NCBI GenBank assembly: GCA_018701105.1
Contig: JABIWD010000062.1
Location: 1 to 63,265 of the forward strand
Length of the DNA: 63,265 bases
From: Candidatus Uhrbacteria bacterium
GTDB taxonomy: Bacteria > Patescibacteriota > Patescibacteriia > UBA9934 > UBA11717
Direction: 5' to 3'
Part shown: positions 7,286-15,481 of the stretch, piece by piece
Layout of the letters: every line of letters starts with the position of its first letter
Position numbering within the stretch: position 1 is the first letter of the stretch
Notes under the pieces: model-generated
What the model saw: the letters and a program-made list of their open reading frames with translations, nothing else
Told to the model about the DNA's origin: nothing
Databases searched by the model: none
Position numbers and translations under genes: made by a program

Positions 7286-7936
7286 ATGGCAATACTGACA
7301 CGAAACGACATCAAAAAAGAGATCTCGGAGGGAAGATTAGCCTTCTCTCCCCCACTGGATCAATTCCAAATGCAGCCCCACGCAATAGACCTGCGACTTG
7401 GGACAAAGTTTATGATTCCAAAGTCTTGGGAGATAACAGAAAAAGGTCGGGCCGCTATCAAGGTCGCGATCGATGCTGAAAGCTCAGATAGCGAATATAA
7501 CCAGATCGACCTTAAGCCAGGTCAATACTTTGAGATACTGCCAGACGAGTTCGTGATCGCTACGAGTCTAGAGAACATCACGCTCAAATCACCAAACCTC
7601 ATGGCGATCCTGTTCCCAAGAACAAGTACGAATCGCCGAGGACTGAACCTGTCGCTATCGGGAATCATCGACACTGGATACGAAGGAACGCTGATCTTCC
7701 CCATAAAGAACGAAACCAACCAGGTAATCCGCATCTACCCCGGTGAAAGAATCTGCCAGATCATCCTGCAAGAACTCTCTGGAGATCTTACGCCGGAAGA
7801 AGCGAACTTGCATGGAGCGCAGGAGGCAAAGTATACGGAAGGATCGAGCGGATCGTACAAGCTCGACAAACAAGAAGAACGCGACGCCATAATCGCCGGA
7901 AACCTAGATTCACTCAAACAAAGCCACCACATATGA
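7286..7936 (+). CDS. dcd: Dcd-family protein (dCTP deaminase or dUTP diphosphatase)
   Basis: Member of the trimeric dCTP deaminase/dUTPase fold, 216 aa. The N-terminal HAIDLRLGTKF is deaminase-like. Yet the third motif reads GIIDTGYEG with the Tyr typical of dUTPases, and the following GTLIFPIKN has Pro where E. coli Dcd and the archaeal bifunctional enzyme carry the catalytic Glu (alignment by eye). GERICQ matches dUTPase motif 4; the Gly-rich C-terminal arm is absent. It may therefore make dUMP from dUTP rather than deaminate dCTP, which would fit the separate dCMP deaminase overlapping it by 4 nt. First gene of the dTMP operon; no Shine-Dalgarno. Confidence 0.78.
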   Translation: MAILTRNDIKKEISEGRLAFSPPLDQFQMQPHAIDLRLGTKFMIPKSWEITEKGRAAIKVAIDAESSDSEYNQIDLKPGQYFEILPDEFVIATSLENITLKSPNLMAILFPRTSTNRRGLNLSLSGIIDTGYEGTLIFPIKNETNQVIRIYPGERICQIILQELSGDLTPEEANLHGAQEAKYTEGSSGSYKLDKQEERDAIIAGNLDSLKQSHHI

Positions 7937-8415
7937 ATCGACCAGACTGGGACACATACTTCATGAACATCGCGAAGGTCGTAGCAACTCGTGGAACATG
8001 TGATCGCGCGCACGTGGGTGCCGTAATCGTAAAAGACAATCGCATCATCACAACCGGCTACAACGGATCGCCCCCTGGTATGGAGCATTGCAGCGACATC
8101 GGGCACCAGATGGAAGATGGACATTGCATAAGAACACTGCACGGTGAAGAGAATGCAATCTTGCAAGCGGCGATCATCGGCGGGTCGAGCGCAAAAGGGG
8201 CAACTCTCTACACAACTCACAGCACTTGCTACCAATGTCTCAAAAAAGCGATCAGTGTCGGCGTGACCCGTATCGTTGCCGGAATGCTTTACCGAGATCC
8301 AACAGTTGGTGAGATCTGCAAGAAAGTCGGCATCGAACTCGTACTTCACGGAGCGCCAGCCGATCAACTCCTAGAGAACATGTCGGTCGTGCAGCCTAAC
8401 GAAGTCACGTCGTAG
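7933..8415 (+). CDS. dCMP deaminase (deoxycytidylate deaminase)
   Basis: Zinc enzyme that converts dCMP to dUMP, the substrate of thymidylate synthase. The 160 residues hold the full metal/catalytic set: HGEENAI (His70, Glu72) and CYQC (Cys99, Cys102); GYNGSPPGM is the family substrate loop. Start ATG overlaps the preceding stop (ATGA), which implies translational coupling. Its neighbours provide the next steps (ThyA, Tmk). A short AT-rich repeat separates it from thyA. Confidence 0.93.
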   Translation: MNRPDWDTYFMNIAKVVATRGTCDRAHVGAVIVKDNRIITTGYNGSPPGMEHCSDIGHQMEDGHCIRTLHGEENAILQAAIIGGSSAKGATLYTTHSTCYQCLKKAISVGVTRIVAGMLYRDPTVGEICKKVGIELVLHGAPADQLLENMSVVQPNEVTS

Positions 8416-8421
8416 AAAAAA

Positions 8422-8468
8422 GAACTTCCATAAATTGAAATTTGCCCAATTGCCCAGTTGAAATTGCC
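8422..8468 (-). repeat. Dispersed AT-rich repeat, family R2, copy 1
   Basis: Read on the minus strand it begins GGCAATTTCAACTGGGCAAT and ends CAATTTATGGAAGTTC. Copies are at 30530-30566 and 45746-45793. It fills the dCMP deaminase-thyA gap. Confidence 0.75.
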
Positions 8469-8487
8469 AGACATGGCCTAGAATCAT

Positions 8488-9306
8488 ATGAAACAATACC
8501 TTGAGCTTCTTCAAAACATCCTTGAGAACGGCGAGGAGAAAGGCGACCGCACAGGTACCGGTACGATCTCGATATTTGGAACACAGACAAAATACGATCT
8601 TCGCGACGGATTCCCGCTCGTAACCACAAAGAAAGTAAAGTTCGAGGCTATCGTGCGCGAGCTACTGTGGTTCATCCATGGCTGCACAAACATCAACGAC
8701 CAAGACCTCACAGACCACACGCCAATCTGGAACGCGTGGGCCGACGACGACGGTGAGCTTGGTCCTATTTATGGTTACCAGTGGCGAAACTGGGAGAGGT
8801 TCACTTGGAACGAGGAGACCAAGGGCTACGACAAAAGCCACGTCGATCAGTTGATGAACGTGATTGATACTTTGAAAACTAATCCGGAGTCACGTCGCAT
8901 CATCATTAGCGCATGGAACGTTGCGGATGTACCACGAATGAATCTGCCGCCATGTCACGCGTTCATGCAGTTCTATGTTGTAAACGGCCGACTCGACTGC
9001 CAGCTCTACCAACGGTCAGCTGACACAGCGCTTGGGGTTCCCTACAACATCGCGAGCTACGCCACGCTGATGCATATCATTGCAATGGAGTGCGATCTCG
9101 TACCCGGGATCTTCACACATACACTCGGTGACGCTCACATCTACTCAAACCACATCGAAGGTATCAACAAGCAGCTCGCGCGTACTCCACACAAGCTGCC
9201 AGAGCTCAAGATCGTCAAAAAACCAATACTCGACCTTACAATCGACGACTTCATGCTAGAAAACTACACACACGACAAATACATTAAATTCAAAGTTGCA
9301 GTCTAA
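8488..9306 (+). CDS. thyA: Thymidylate synthase, canonical ThyA
   Basis: Methylates dUMP to dTMP using methylene-tetrahydrofolate, which is oxidised to dihydrofolate. The 272 residues match the family: N-terminal DRTGTGT, PIYGYQWR, catalytic Cys156 in LPPCHAFMQ, QRSADTALGVPYNI and the C-terminal HIYSNHIEG. Overlaps folA by one base (TAATGG), coupling it to the enzyme that regenerates its cofactor. A second, very different ThyA-domain protein is encoded at 44235-45746. Confidence 0.97.
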   Translation: MKQYLELLQNILENGEEKGDRTGTGTISIFGTQTKYDLRDGFPLVTTKKVKFEAIVRELLWFIHGCTNINDQDLTDHTPIWNAWADDDGELGPIYGYQWRNWERFTWNEETKGYDKSHVDQLMNVIDTLKTNPESRRIIISAWNVADVPRMNLPPCHAFMQFYVVNGRLDCQLYQRSADTALGVPYNIASYATLMHIIAMECDLVPGIFTHTLGDAHIYSNHIEGINKQLARTPHKLPELKIVKKPILDLTIDDFMLENYTHDKYIKFKVAV

Positions 9307-9827
9307 TGGACAAAAATCTCTACATCATTGCAGCCGTCGATAACAACAATGGCATCGGCAAGGACGGAAAACTTCCGTGGCATTTCAAAACAGAGATGGC
9401 TCACTTTAAAAGTGTGACGACTAAGACAGAGGATCCAAACAAAAAGAACATGGTGATCATGGGTCGGACTACCTGGGAGTCGATCCCAGAGTCTTTCCGA
9501 CCATTACCGGAACGAGTAAACGTCGTGCTCACGAGACGAGCTGAATACGAGGCTGAAGGAGCGTTAGTGGCGAACTCGTTCGAGCAAGCTCTCGAGCTCG
9601 CAGATGACAACGTAGAGAATATATTCGCAATCGGTGGAATGGACATCTACTCAGAAGCCATGGAACGCAAAGACCTTTCCGGTATCTACCTCACTCGTAT
9701 CGACAATGTTTATGATGTGGATACGTACTTCCCTGGCATACCGGGAGATTTTTCAGACATGACGCCTCTGGGTGCCGATGAGGAGGACGGGGTGGATATG
9801 CTGTATATGTTGCTCAAACGAGCATAA
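9306..9827 (+). CDS. folA: Dihydrofolate reductase
   Basis: NADPH-dependent reduction of dihydrofolate to tetrahydrofolate, recycling what ThyA oxidises. The 173 residues show the family N-terminus (NNGIGKDGKLPWHFKTEM with Trp25 and acidic Glu30 of the active site), the NADPH motif MGRTTWESIP and the IGGMDIY loop. Overlaps thyA by one base; tmk follows after 49 bp with its own promoter. Confidence 0.96.
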   Translation: MDKNLYIIAAVDNNNGIGKDGKLPWHFKTEMAHFKSVTTKTEDPNKKNMVIMGRTTWESIPESFRPLPERVNVVLTRRAEYEAEGALVANSFEQALELADDNVENIFAIGGMDIYSEAMERKDLSGIYLTRIDNVYDVDTYFPGIPGDFSDMTPLGADEEDGVDMLYMLLKRA

Positions 9828-9856
9828 GCTGTCCACAAGCTCAAAACGAATCTAAC

Positions 9857-9865
9857 TGCTATAAT
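9857..9865 (+). promoter_or_regulatory. Extended -10 promoter of tmk
   Basis: TGCTATAAT; the ATG follows 11 nt after the -10 hexamer, so the transcript would have a leader of only a few bases. No good -35. Confidence 0.6.
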
Positions 9866-9876
9866 TGGTGCAGAAC

Positions 9877-10608
9877 ATGGATACTTCCATAACAACTGGA
9901 GCCTTTTTCGTTATCGATGGAACCGACGGAGCAGGTAAAGCAACACAGACGAGAAAGCTCGTCGAGCGTTTTGTTTCCGAGGGGCGTGCTGTGGAGACCA
10001 TCTCATTTCCCCAGTACGGCGCAAAGAGCGCAGGAATGGTTGAGGAATATCTTGGTGGAAAGTATGGAGAGAACGCGAAAGACGTGAATGCAAAAGCTGC
10101 GAGTATCTTTTACGCGGTGGACCGCTTCGATGCATCGTTCAAAATCAAGCAATGGGTAGCCGAAGGCAAGATCGTGATCTCTGACCGCTTCGTAGGATCG
10201 AACATGGGTCATCAAGGAGGCAAGATCACCGACCAAGACGAACGTAGCGCGTACCTTGCATGGAACGACGACATGGAGCACAACATTCTACGAATCCCTC
10301 GACCAACGCTAAATGTGATCCTGAGTGTGCCAGTAGAAGTCGCAATGAAGCTTGCAAAGCAAGGTGAAAAGGAAAAAACGAAGGTGAAGGGTGACATTCA
10401 CGAGAAAGATCCAGATCATCTACAAGCGTCGATTGAAACCTTCAAAGAGGTTGCCACGAACTTCCCTGGATATCACCTCATAGATTGTTCGCAAGAAGGT
10501 GGACTCAGAACCATAGAAGATATACACGAAGAAATTTGGCGCGCCGTGCAATTGCATGTACCAACGCCTCTGATACTGAATAACAAACATCAACAAGCCA
10601 CCGTATGA
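9877..10608 (+). CDS. tmk: Thymidylate kinase
   Basis: Phosphorylates dTMP to dTDP, completing the path from dCMP/dUTP to dTTP precursors. The P-loop GTDGAGKAT (residues 15-23) and the DR motif (SDRFVGSN) are present. At 243 residues it is longer than usual (about 210). ATG at 9877 was chosen over an in-frame TTG at 9865, because the TTG lies inside a TATAAT box. The last 4 nt overlap the next gene. Part of the dTMP operon, but likely also read from its own leaderless promoter. Confidence 0.92.
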   Translation: MDTSITTGAFFVIDGTDGAGKATQTRKLVERFVSEGRAVETISFPQYGAKSAGMVEEYLGGKYGENAKDVNAKAASIFYAVDRFDASFKIKQWVAEGKIVISDRFVGSNMGHQGGKITDQDERSAYLAWNDDMEHNILRIPRPTLNVILSVPVEVAMKLAKQGEKEKTKVKGDIHEKDPDHLQASIETFKEVATNFPGYHLIDCSQEGGLRTIEDIHEEIWRAVQLHVPTPLILNNKHQQATV

Positions 10609-11459
10609 AAAAACTTCTAGGAATCGGCGCGCTGATAGACCAGTCATGGGATCAGTACAGGAAGCACTTCCCTATGCTGATAAAGATCAGTGCATGGGCC
10701 CTTGTGGTTACAGCGGTGAACGTTATCGCGATCAGCATGTATCCGATAAATGCATCGGAACTAACGCGCAGTTTGAATGGCTGGGAGATCACAGGATTAC
10801 TACTGTTCGTTCTCAATAACACCATCCTTGCGATCGTTGTTGGCGTATGGATCGTGAATGCGTTGATTACCGCGATACACAACTTCGACCACGGCAAGAA
10901 GATCAAGATGGTGCAGATACACAAAGTTGGTTGGAAGCTGTTCTGGCCACAGGTACTCGTCAGGATATACCTTGCCCTCGTATTCGGACTCACGTTCGCA
11001 ATACCAATGTTCGCGTTCTGGCTTGTAACAAACATTGCATCAACATTCCTACCGTCTGGAATATTGTTCTTGCTACTGTTCGCAGCACTGATCCTGTTCC
11101 TAGCTCCGCTTGCAGTACTCGTATACCTCGCATTTGCTGTCTTTGCACTTGTAGTGTCGGGACACCAAGGAACAAAAGCCCTTAAAGAAAGCATCAGACT
11201 CGTAAAAGGACGCTTCTGGCCCGTGGTTATGCGCCTGTTCATTCCAAAGCTACTTTACTTTGGTATATTCTTCCTAGCGCAGGTATTGCTAGTCATGATT
11301 CTAGAGGTCGCAGTCTTCGGGCTCCTCGGAGGTGCAGACGAGCTACTGGTTCAGCGAGTTAACTGGCTCATTCTTCCAACAAGTTACACAGTACTATTTA
11401 TATTCATAAATCCACTTCTCTTGATCACGGATCACAAGATCTATAGAGACCTAATATAA
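10605..11459 (+). CDS. Multi-pass membrane protein
   Basis: A 284-residue protein with about five or six hydrophobic spans (for example WALVVTAVNVIAISMYP; ILFLLLFAALILFLAPLAVL; YFGIFFLAQVLLVMILEVAV). Begins GIGALIDQSWDQYRKHFPML, and ALKESIRLVKGRFWPVV precedes the last spans. The next gene shares both landmarks, so the two are paralogues or two halves of one machine. ATGA overlap with tmk. Function not recognised; no catalytic motif is visible. Confidence 0.8.
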   Translation: MKKLLGIGALIDQSWDQYRKHFPMLIKISAWALVVTAVNVIAISMYPINASELTRSLNGWEITGLLLFVLNNTILAIVVGVWIVNALITAIHNFDHGKKIKMVQIHKVGWKLFWPQVLVRIYLALVFGLTFAIPMFAFWLVTNIASTFLPSGILFLLLFAALILFLAPLAVLVYLAFAVFALVVSGHQGTKALKESIRLVKGRFWPVVMRLFIPKLLYFGIFFLAQVLLVMILEVAVFGLLGGADELLVQRVNWLILPTSYTVLFIFINPLLLITDHKIYRDLI

Positions 11460-11463
11460 AAAT

Positions 11464-12183
11464 ATGGCAGAAGCAAAAACAGCAAAAAGCCTCCCGTCGT
11501 TTAGCGAGGTCCTCTCAACAACTTGGAACGGGTACACACAGAACCAGGCAATAATCTGGAAGATCGTTGCGCCTTACGTCGGACTATCCGCGCTGCAGGG
11601 ACTATTGATCGCTCTATACCCTTCACCACTGATCGGTAGCATCATAGGCATCGCGATCATGGTCGTAGCAATCTGGCTCTCCATTGTGCTCACACGCCTC
11701 ATGCACCAGATCACAATGAAGGGCAAAGTTGATGCAGAAAAGGCGCAGGCTAATATTGGAGAAGTACTTTGGCCATATATTGCAGTAAGCATCATCGTTG
11801 GAATCATCGTGATGCTTGGACTTGTAGCGTTCATCATACCTGGAATCATACTTGCACTCATGTACTTTGGTGCAACGTATTCAACGATTATCGATAAAAA
11901 GGGAGTGAGCGAAGCAATGCAGTTCAGTATCAAGATTACCAAGGGACGAAAGTGGGAATTATTCTCGTTACTGTTCATCCTCATGGTTGTAGTCGGATTG
12001 ATCTATCTCATAACGCTTGGAGTGGTTGGATTCGTGCTCGGCATGATAGGAGGTCTTGCAAGTGCCGAATGGGGCGCTGGTCTTGCCATAGTGGGTCAGA
12101 GTGTTTTGGACGGAATCCTTATCCCTGTTTCAAATGGAATTGGTGTGATGATCTTCGGACATTTGAAAAAACTAGCAAAATAA
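11464..12183 (+). CDS. Multi-pass membrane protein, paralogue of preceding gene
   Basis: 239 residues with five or six membrane spans. It opens with FSEVLSTTWNGYTQNQAIIW and contains AMQFSIKITKGRKWELF before the last spans, parallel to QSWDQYRKHF and ALKESIRLVKGRFWPV in the upstream protein. It lies 4 bp behind that gene and ends the operon at a hairpin terminator. Function unknown. Confidence 0.8.
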   Translation: MAEAKTAKSLPSFSEVLSTTWNGYTQNQAIIWKIVAPYVGLSALQGLLIALYPSPLIGSIIGIAIMVVAIWLSIVLTRLMHQITMKGKVDAEKAQANIGEVLWPYIAVSIIVGIIVMLGLVAFIIPGIILALMYFGATYSTIIDKKGVSEAMQFSIKITKGRKWELFSLLFILMVVVGLIYLITLGVVGFVLGMIGGLASAEWGAGLAIVGQSVLDGILIPVSNGIGVMIFGHLKKLAK

Positions 12184-12188
12184 TAACT

Positions 12189-12213
12189 ACAAAGGGGCTT
12201 CGGCTCCTTTTTA
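12189..12213 (+). terminator. Terminator of the nucleotide/membrane operon
   Basis: AAAGGGGC-TTCG-GCTCCTTT followed by TT; a UUCG-type tetraloop hairpin. Confidence 0.8.
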
Positions 12214-12262
12214 GTTTGCCGCCATGCACACAGCTGCAATAATCCACATCGCACTCTTTCCA

Positions 12263-12271
12263 TGTTATACT
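12263..12271 (+). promoter_or_regulatory. Extended -10 promoter of gatB
   Basis: TGTTATACT ends 8 nt before the ATG at 12280, predicting a leaderless transcript. Confidence 0.6.
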
Positions 12272-12279
12272 TGGACATT

Positions 12280-13809
12280 ATGGAATATAAACACCTAGAA
12301 ACAGTTATAGGACTGGAAATCCATGTCCAACTGAAGACAAAAACCAAGCTATTTTCCTCTGTAAGCAACCACGCCGACGGAGCTGGAGCGAATACTTTAA
12401 TTTCTGCAATCGACGTCGGTCACCCTGGAACGCTGCCATCTTTGAATGCGCAGGCGCTACATTTTGCTGTACGGATCGGTTTGGCGCTGAACTGTAAGAT
12501 AAACTCGCCCACCTATTTCGATCGAAAGCACTACATCTACCCTGACCTTCCAAAGGGTTACCAGATTTCACAGTTCGATGTTCCGGTCGCTGAAGAAGGT
12601 TATCTATCGTTCGACGTACCCGATGGAAAGCGTGATGTCGCCAAGATACACATTGAGCGAGCTCACCTTGAGGAAGACGCAGCTAAGAACGTGCATCGTG
12701 ACGGAAAAACACTCGTTGACTTCAACCGCGCAGGAACACCGCTGGTCGAGATTGTGACCAAGCCTGATTTCCGCACGCCGCAAGAAGCAAAACTGTTCTT
12801 GTACGAGCTCCGCCGTATCATGAGATACATCGGGGTGTCTGACGCCGATATGGAAAAGGGTCATATGCGATGTGACGCAAACATCTCATTGAGGCCTGTA
12901 GATGAGGATGGAGTACCAACTGCACAACTTTTCTATCCAAAGACCGAGGTAAAGAACATGAACTCGTTCCGCTCTGTTGAACGTGCTTTGATATACGAGA
13001 TAAGTCGACAGCGTGATCTTTGGGAGACGAACTCGCCACCATCTGTAACAACTACTCGTGGCTGGAACGAAGATAAGCAGAAAACCGAAATGCAACGAAC
13101 CAAAGAGGAGGCTGCTGACTATCGCTTTATGCGTGAGCCAGACATCCCGCCAACGAGTCTTGAAGAGATCGTTGAGCTTGAGAAGAACCTTTTGCCTGAA
13201 TTGCCAGTTGCTCGACGTACTCGATTTGTTGACCAACTTGGATTTAAACGAGACGACACGCTCGTTCTCACAGACGATCCCGTTCTTGCAGATTTTGCAG
13301 AGGCAACGCTGAGTGAGTTGTACGCGTGGGTCTCTTCCCTTCCCGACGAAGGAACCGCTGAGGAAACTCGCACAAACAAAAAAGACGAGCTTGTACGGCT
13401 CGCGTCTTCTTGGATTGTGAACCGGCTCCTTGGAATCATGAGCTCGATGTCTATCGATATACGCACGATTCACATCACGCCGGAAAATATGGCCGAGTTC
13501 TTAACACTGGTTTACCAAAACAAGCTCAACAACAAAACGGGCTCAACTGTGCTCGAGAAAATGCTCGAAGACGGAAACTCACCCGCTCAAATCATGCATG
13601 ATCTGGGAATGAACCCAATTGATGATGCCGGGCAACTTGAGATGATCATTAACGATGTCTTAATGAAGTTCCCAGAGCAAGTCGAGGAATACAAGTCAGG
13701 AAAGGTGACTCTGCTTGGATTCTTTGTCGGAATGGTACAAAAACAAACCCAGGGCAACGCTGACCCTAGGCAAACAAAGGAACTACTTGAGAAACTTCTC
13801 GGCGAGTAG
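12280..13809 (+). CDS. gatB: Asp-tRNA(Asn)/Glu-tRNA(Gln) amidotransferase subunit B
   Basis: Subunit of GatCAB that recognises misacylated Glu-tRNA(Gln) and/or Asp-tRNA(Asn) and converts it to the amide. 509 residues: the catalytic core opens with VIGLEIHVQL and contains FDRKHYIYPDLPKGYQISQ, RAHLEEDAAK, DFNRAGTPLVEIV, and the C-terminal helical tail domain. ATG at 12280 was preferred, as upstream codons lie in the -10 box. gatA and gatC are not in the window. The last 27 bp overlap the convergent miaA. Confidence 0.96.
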   Translation: MEYKHLETVIGLEIHVQLKTKTKLFSSVSNHADGAGANTLISAIDVGHPGTLPSLNAQALHFAVRIGLALNCKINSPTYFDRKHYIYPDLPKGYQISQFDVPVAEEGYLSFDVPDGKRDVAKIHIERAHLEEDAAKNVHRDGKTLVDFNRAGTPLVEIVTKPDFRTPQEAKLFLYELRRIMRYIGVSDADMEKGHMRCDANISLRPVDEDGVPTAQLFYPKTEVKNMNSFRSVERALIYEISRQRDLWETNSPPSVTTTRGWNEDKQKTEMQRTKEEAADYRFMREPDIPPTSLEEIVELEKNLLPELPVARRTRFVDQLGFKRDDTLVLTDDPVLADFAEATLSELYAWVSSLPDEGTAEETRTNKKDELVRLASSWIVNRLLGIMSSMSIDIRTIHITPENMAEFLTLVYQNKLNNKTGSTVLEKMLEDGNSPAQIMHDLGMNPIDDAGQLEMIINDVLMKFPEQVEEYKSGKVTLLGFFVGMVQKQTQGNADPRQTKELLEKLLGE

Positions 13810-14709
13810 AAGCCCTTCGTCCCCCTCCCTCACCCACTTAATTGTTGCATCCCTTCGAAACCACGACAGCTGTCGCTTTGCGAGCCGTCGTGTGTTTTGT
13901 TGCAAGCGCTTAAGCAACTCCTCCTTGTTATATTCACCCTGCAAATAATCCACCACTTCTCTATACCCAATCCCGGACATAGCACTTCTTGTAACATTGG
14001 CACCTTCCTCGAGCAGGTTGTACACCTCATCGATCAATCCATCATAAACTAAATTCCGTGCACGATAATCAATGCGCATATACAAAGATTCTCGTGGGTG
14101 GTCGATAGCTAACTGTAGTGCCTGGTACTTGGGTTCATTCTTCAGCTGCATCTCGGAGAAAGGCTTCCTCGTAACCATACAAACCTCAATAGCACGAATC
14201 AACCTCCGCTTATTGTTATTGTCGATCGATGCCGCCCCAACAGGGTCGCAAGACTCGTATGTCTTGATCAGGTCCTCGATAGATTTCTTTTTGAGGCGAT
14301 TACGAATCTCCTCGTTAGGCGCTACGTTCGGAAACCCCAAGTTCTCCACAATCGACTGGATATACAAACCAGTACCCCCAACTAGAATCGGAAGTTTACC
14401 TCGACTTAAGATATCGTCTATCGCAACGAACGCCTTTTTTTGAAATTCGGCCGCGGTGAACTCCTCGTTGGGACCAAGTAAGTCAACCAGATGCTCACGA
14501 ATACCATCAACAATATAATGAGACTCATCGCCAACCTGCTCCCAGTCACCTTCATCCTTTGCACTACCGATGTCCAGTCCCTTGTATATCTGCCTAGAAT
14601 CTGCCACTACAATTTCTCCATTGTATTTTTGAGCTATGCTCAGAGCCAACCCACTCTTTCCTGATGCGGTAGGCCCAACAACGGCAACGATTTTTGGTTT
14701 ATCATTCAT
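13783..14709 (-). CDS. miaA: tRNA dimethylallyltransferase
   Basis: Transfers a dimethylallyl group to A37 of tRNAs reading UNN codons. 308 residues; P-loop GPTASGKS (13-20), VADSRQIYKGLDIGSAK, and the catalytic region HYIVDGIREHL, IEVCMVTRKPFSE, RRLAKRQLSWFRRD are intact. Convergent with gatB and overlapping it by 27 bp with no terminator between. The start codon lies only 6 nt after a TATAAT. Confidence 0.96.
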   Translation of the reverse strand: MNDKPKIVAVVGPTASGKSGLALSIAQKYNGEIVVADSRQIYKGLDIGSAKDEGDWEQVGDESHYIVDGIREHLVDLLGPNEEFTAAEFQKKAFVAIDDILSRGKLPILVGGTGLYIQSIVENLGFPNVAPNEEIRNRLKKKSIEDLIKTYESCDPVGAASIDNNNKRRLIRAIEVCMVTRKPFSEMQLKNEPKYQALQLAIDHPRESLYMRIDYRARNLVYDGLIDEVYNLLEEGANVTRSAMSGIGYREVVDYLQGEYNKEELLKRLQQNTRRLAKRQLSWFRRDATIKWVREGDEGLLLAEKFLK

Positions 14710-14715
14710 GGCTAC

Positions 14716-14724
14716 ATTATAACA
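14716..14724 (-). promoter_or_regulatory. Extended -10 promoter of miaA
   Basis: TGTTATAAT read leftward, 6 nt before the ATG at 14709. It predicts a leaderless mRNA and overlaps the T-tract of the preceding terminator. Confidence 0.65.
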
Positions 14725-14757
14725 AAAAAATTCGGCCCCCGTGATCGAGGGACGAAA
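14722..14757 (-). terminator. Terminator of the 14764-15333 gene
   Basis: Leftward: TTCG-T-CCCTC, GATCAC loop, GGGGG-C-CGAA, T7. Confidence 0.8.
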
Positions 14758-14763
14758 CGTCGT

Positions 14764-15333
14764 CTATCCAGTGCCTTCTTGGCCCGTTGGACCATGCTCG
14801 TCTTCCGCTGCCCATCGCAGCAGTGTCGCCAAGATCAGGCCGTCCGCAACTCGCAGCACCATGTCGCGTTCTTCGCGGCTGATGTTGTAAGTCGGAGGCA
14901 TCGTGCTCTTGGCACTGAGCCTGAGGGCGAACATCTCTTCACGAGATCGATTGACACTGGCCACAAACGCACTAGCGACATGCAGACCCTTGTCCCCCTG
15001 CAGATGCAAGAAGGTGGTCAAGGTGAGACCTGCCATCCGACTTTCATCCACGGTCAAGTCCTTGACCTTACGCAGATTCATGAACTGTCGGCGGGAAGCC
15101 ATGGCCTCGACCATCCGATTTACGAAGTTCACCGTAGCTCGCTGCTGCGCGCGTGAGAGACCCATGAAGGCAGCTTGCTGTTCCTCCGATGCGCCGTACC
15201 CGTCCAGGATCTCCTTGAGGAGGCACTGTCGTCGCGCTCCCTCGCCCGTCATGGGCGAGCTTGACCCGTCATCAGAACTGGAACCAGCTCGATAACGGCA
15301 TCGATTCAAAAAGTCAACTTCGATTACCATCAT
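14764..15333 (-). CDS. GC-rich orphan protein, 189 aa
   Basis: No family recognised. Start ATG at 15333 (or 15330) follows an AAAGGAC element at about 8 nt. Residues 15-30 are Ser/Gly/Asp-rich and probably disordered; the rest is strongly helical and charged (RRQCLLKEILDGYGASEEQQ; SRAQQRATVNFVNRMVEAM). No signal peptide or membrane span. Own promoter and terminator; GC-rich codon choice differs from miaA and the following gene. Confidence 0.68.
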   Translation of the reverse strand: MMVIEVDFLNRCRYRAGSSSDDGSSSPMTGEGARRQCLLKEILDGYGASEEQQAAFMGLSRAQQRATVNFVNRMVEAMASRRQFMNLRKVKDLTVDESRMAGLTLTTFLHLQGDKGLHVASAFVASVNRSREEMFALRLSAKSTMPPTYNISREERDMVLRVADGLILATLLRWAAEDEHGPTGQEGTG

Positions 15334-15378
15334 TTCTACCGTCCTTTCCGAGAGAACCGTCTCCTTTATGGAGATTTC

Positions 15379-15407
15379 AACTTAACAGAATTATACACAA
15401 TTGTCAA
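15379..15407 (-). promoter_or_regulatory. Promoter of the 14764-15333 gene
   Basis: TTGACA, 17-bp spacer, TAAGTT. The same -10 hexamer is used by the orphan at 30638-31036. Confidence 0.65.
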
Positions 15408-15481
15408 GACTTCCCTAGCCTCTCTGAAAATGCTAGAATTCGAGTATCATTTAGGGAGAATTCCCAATACTTTTAGCTAAT

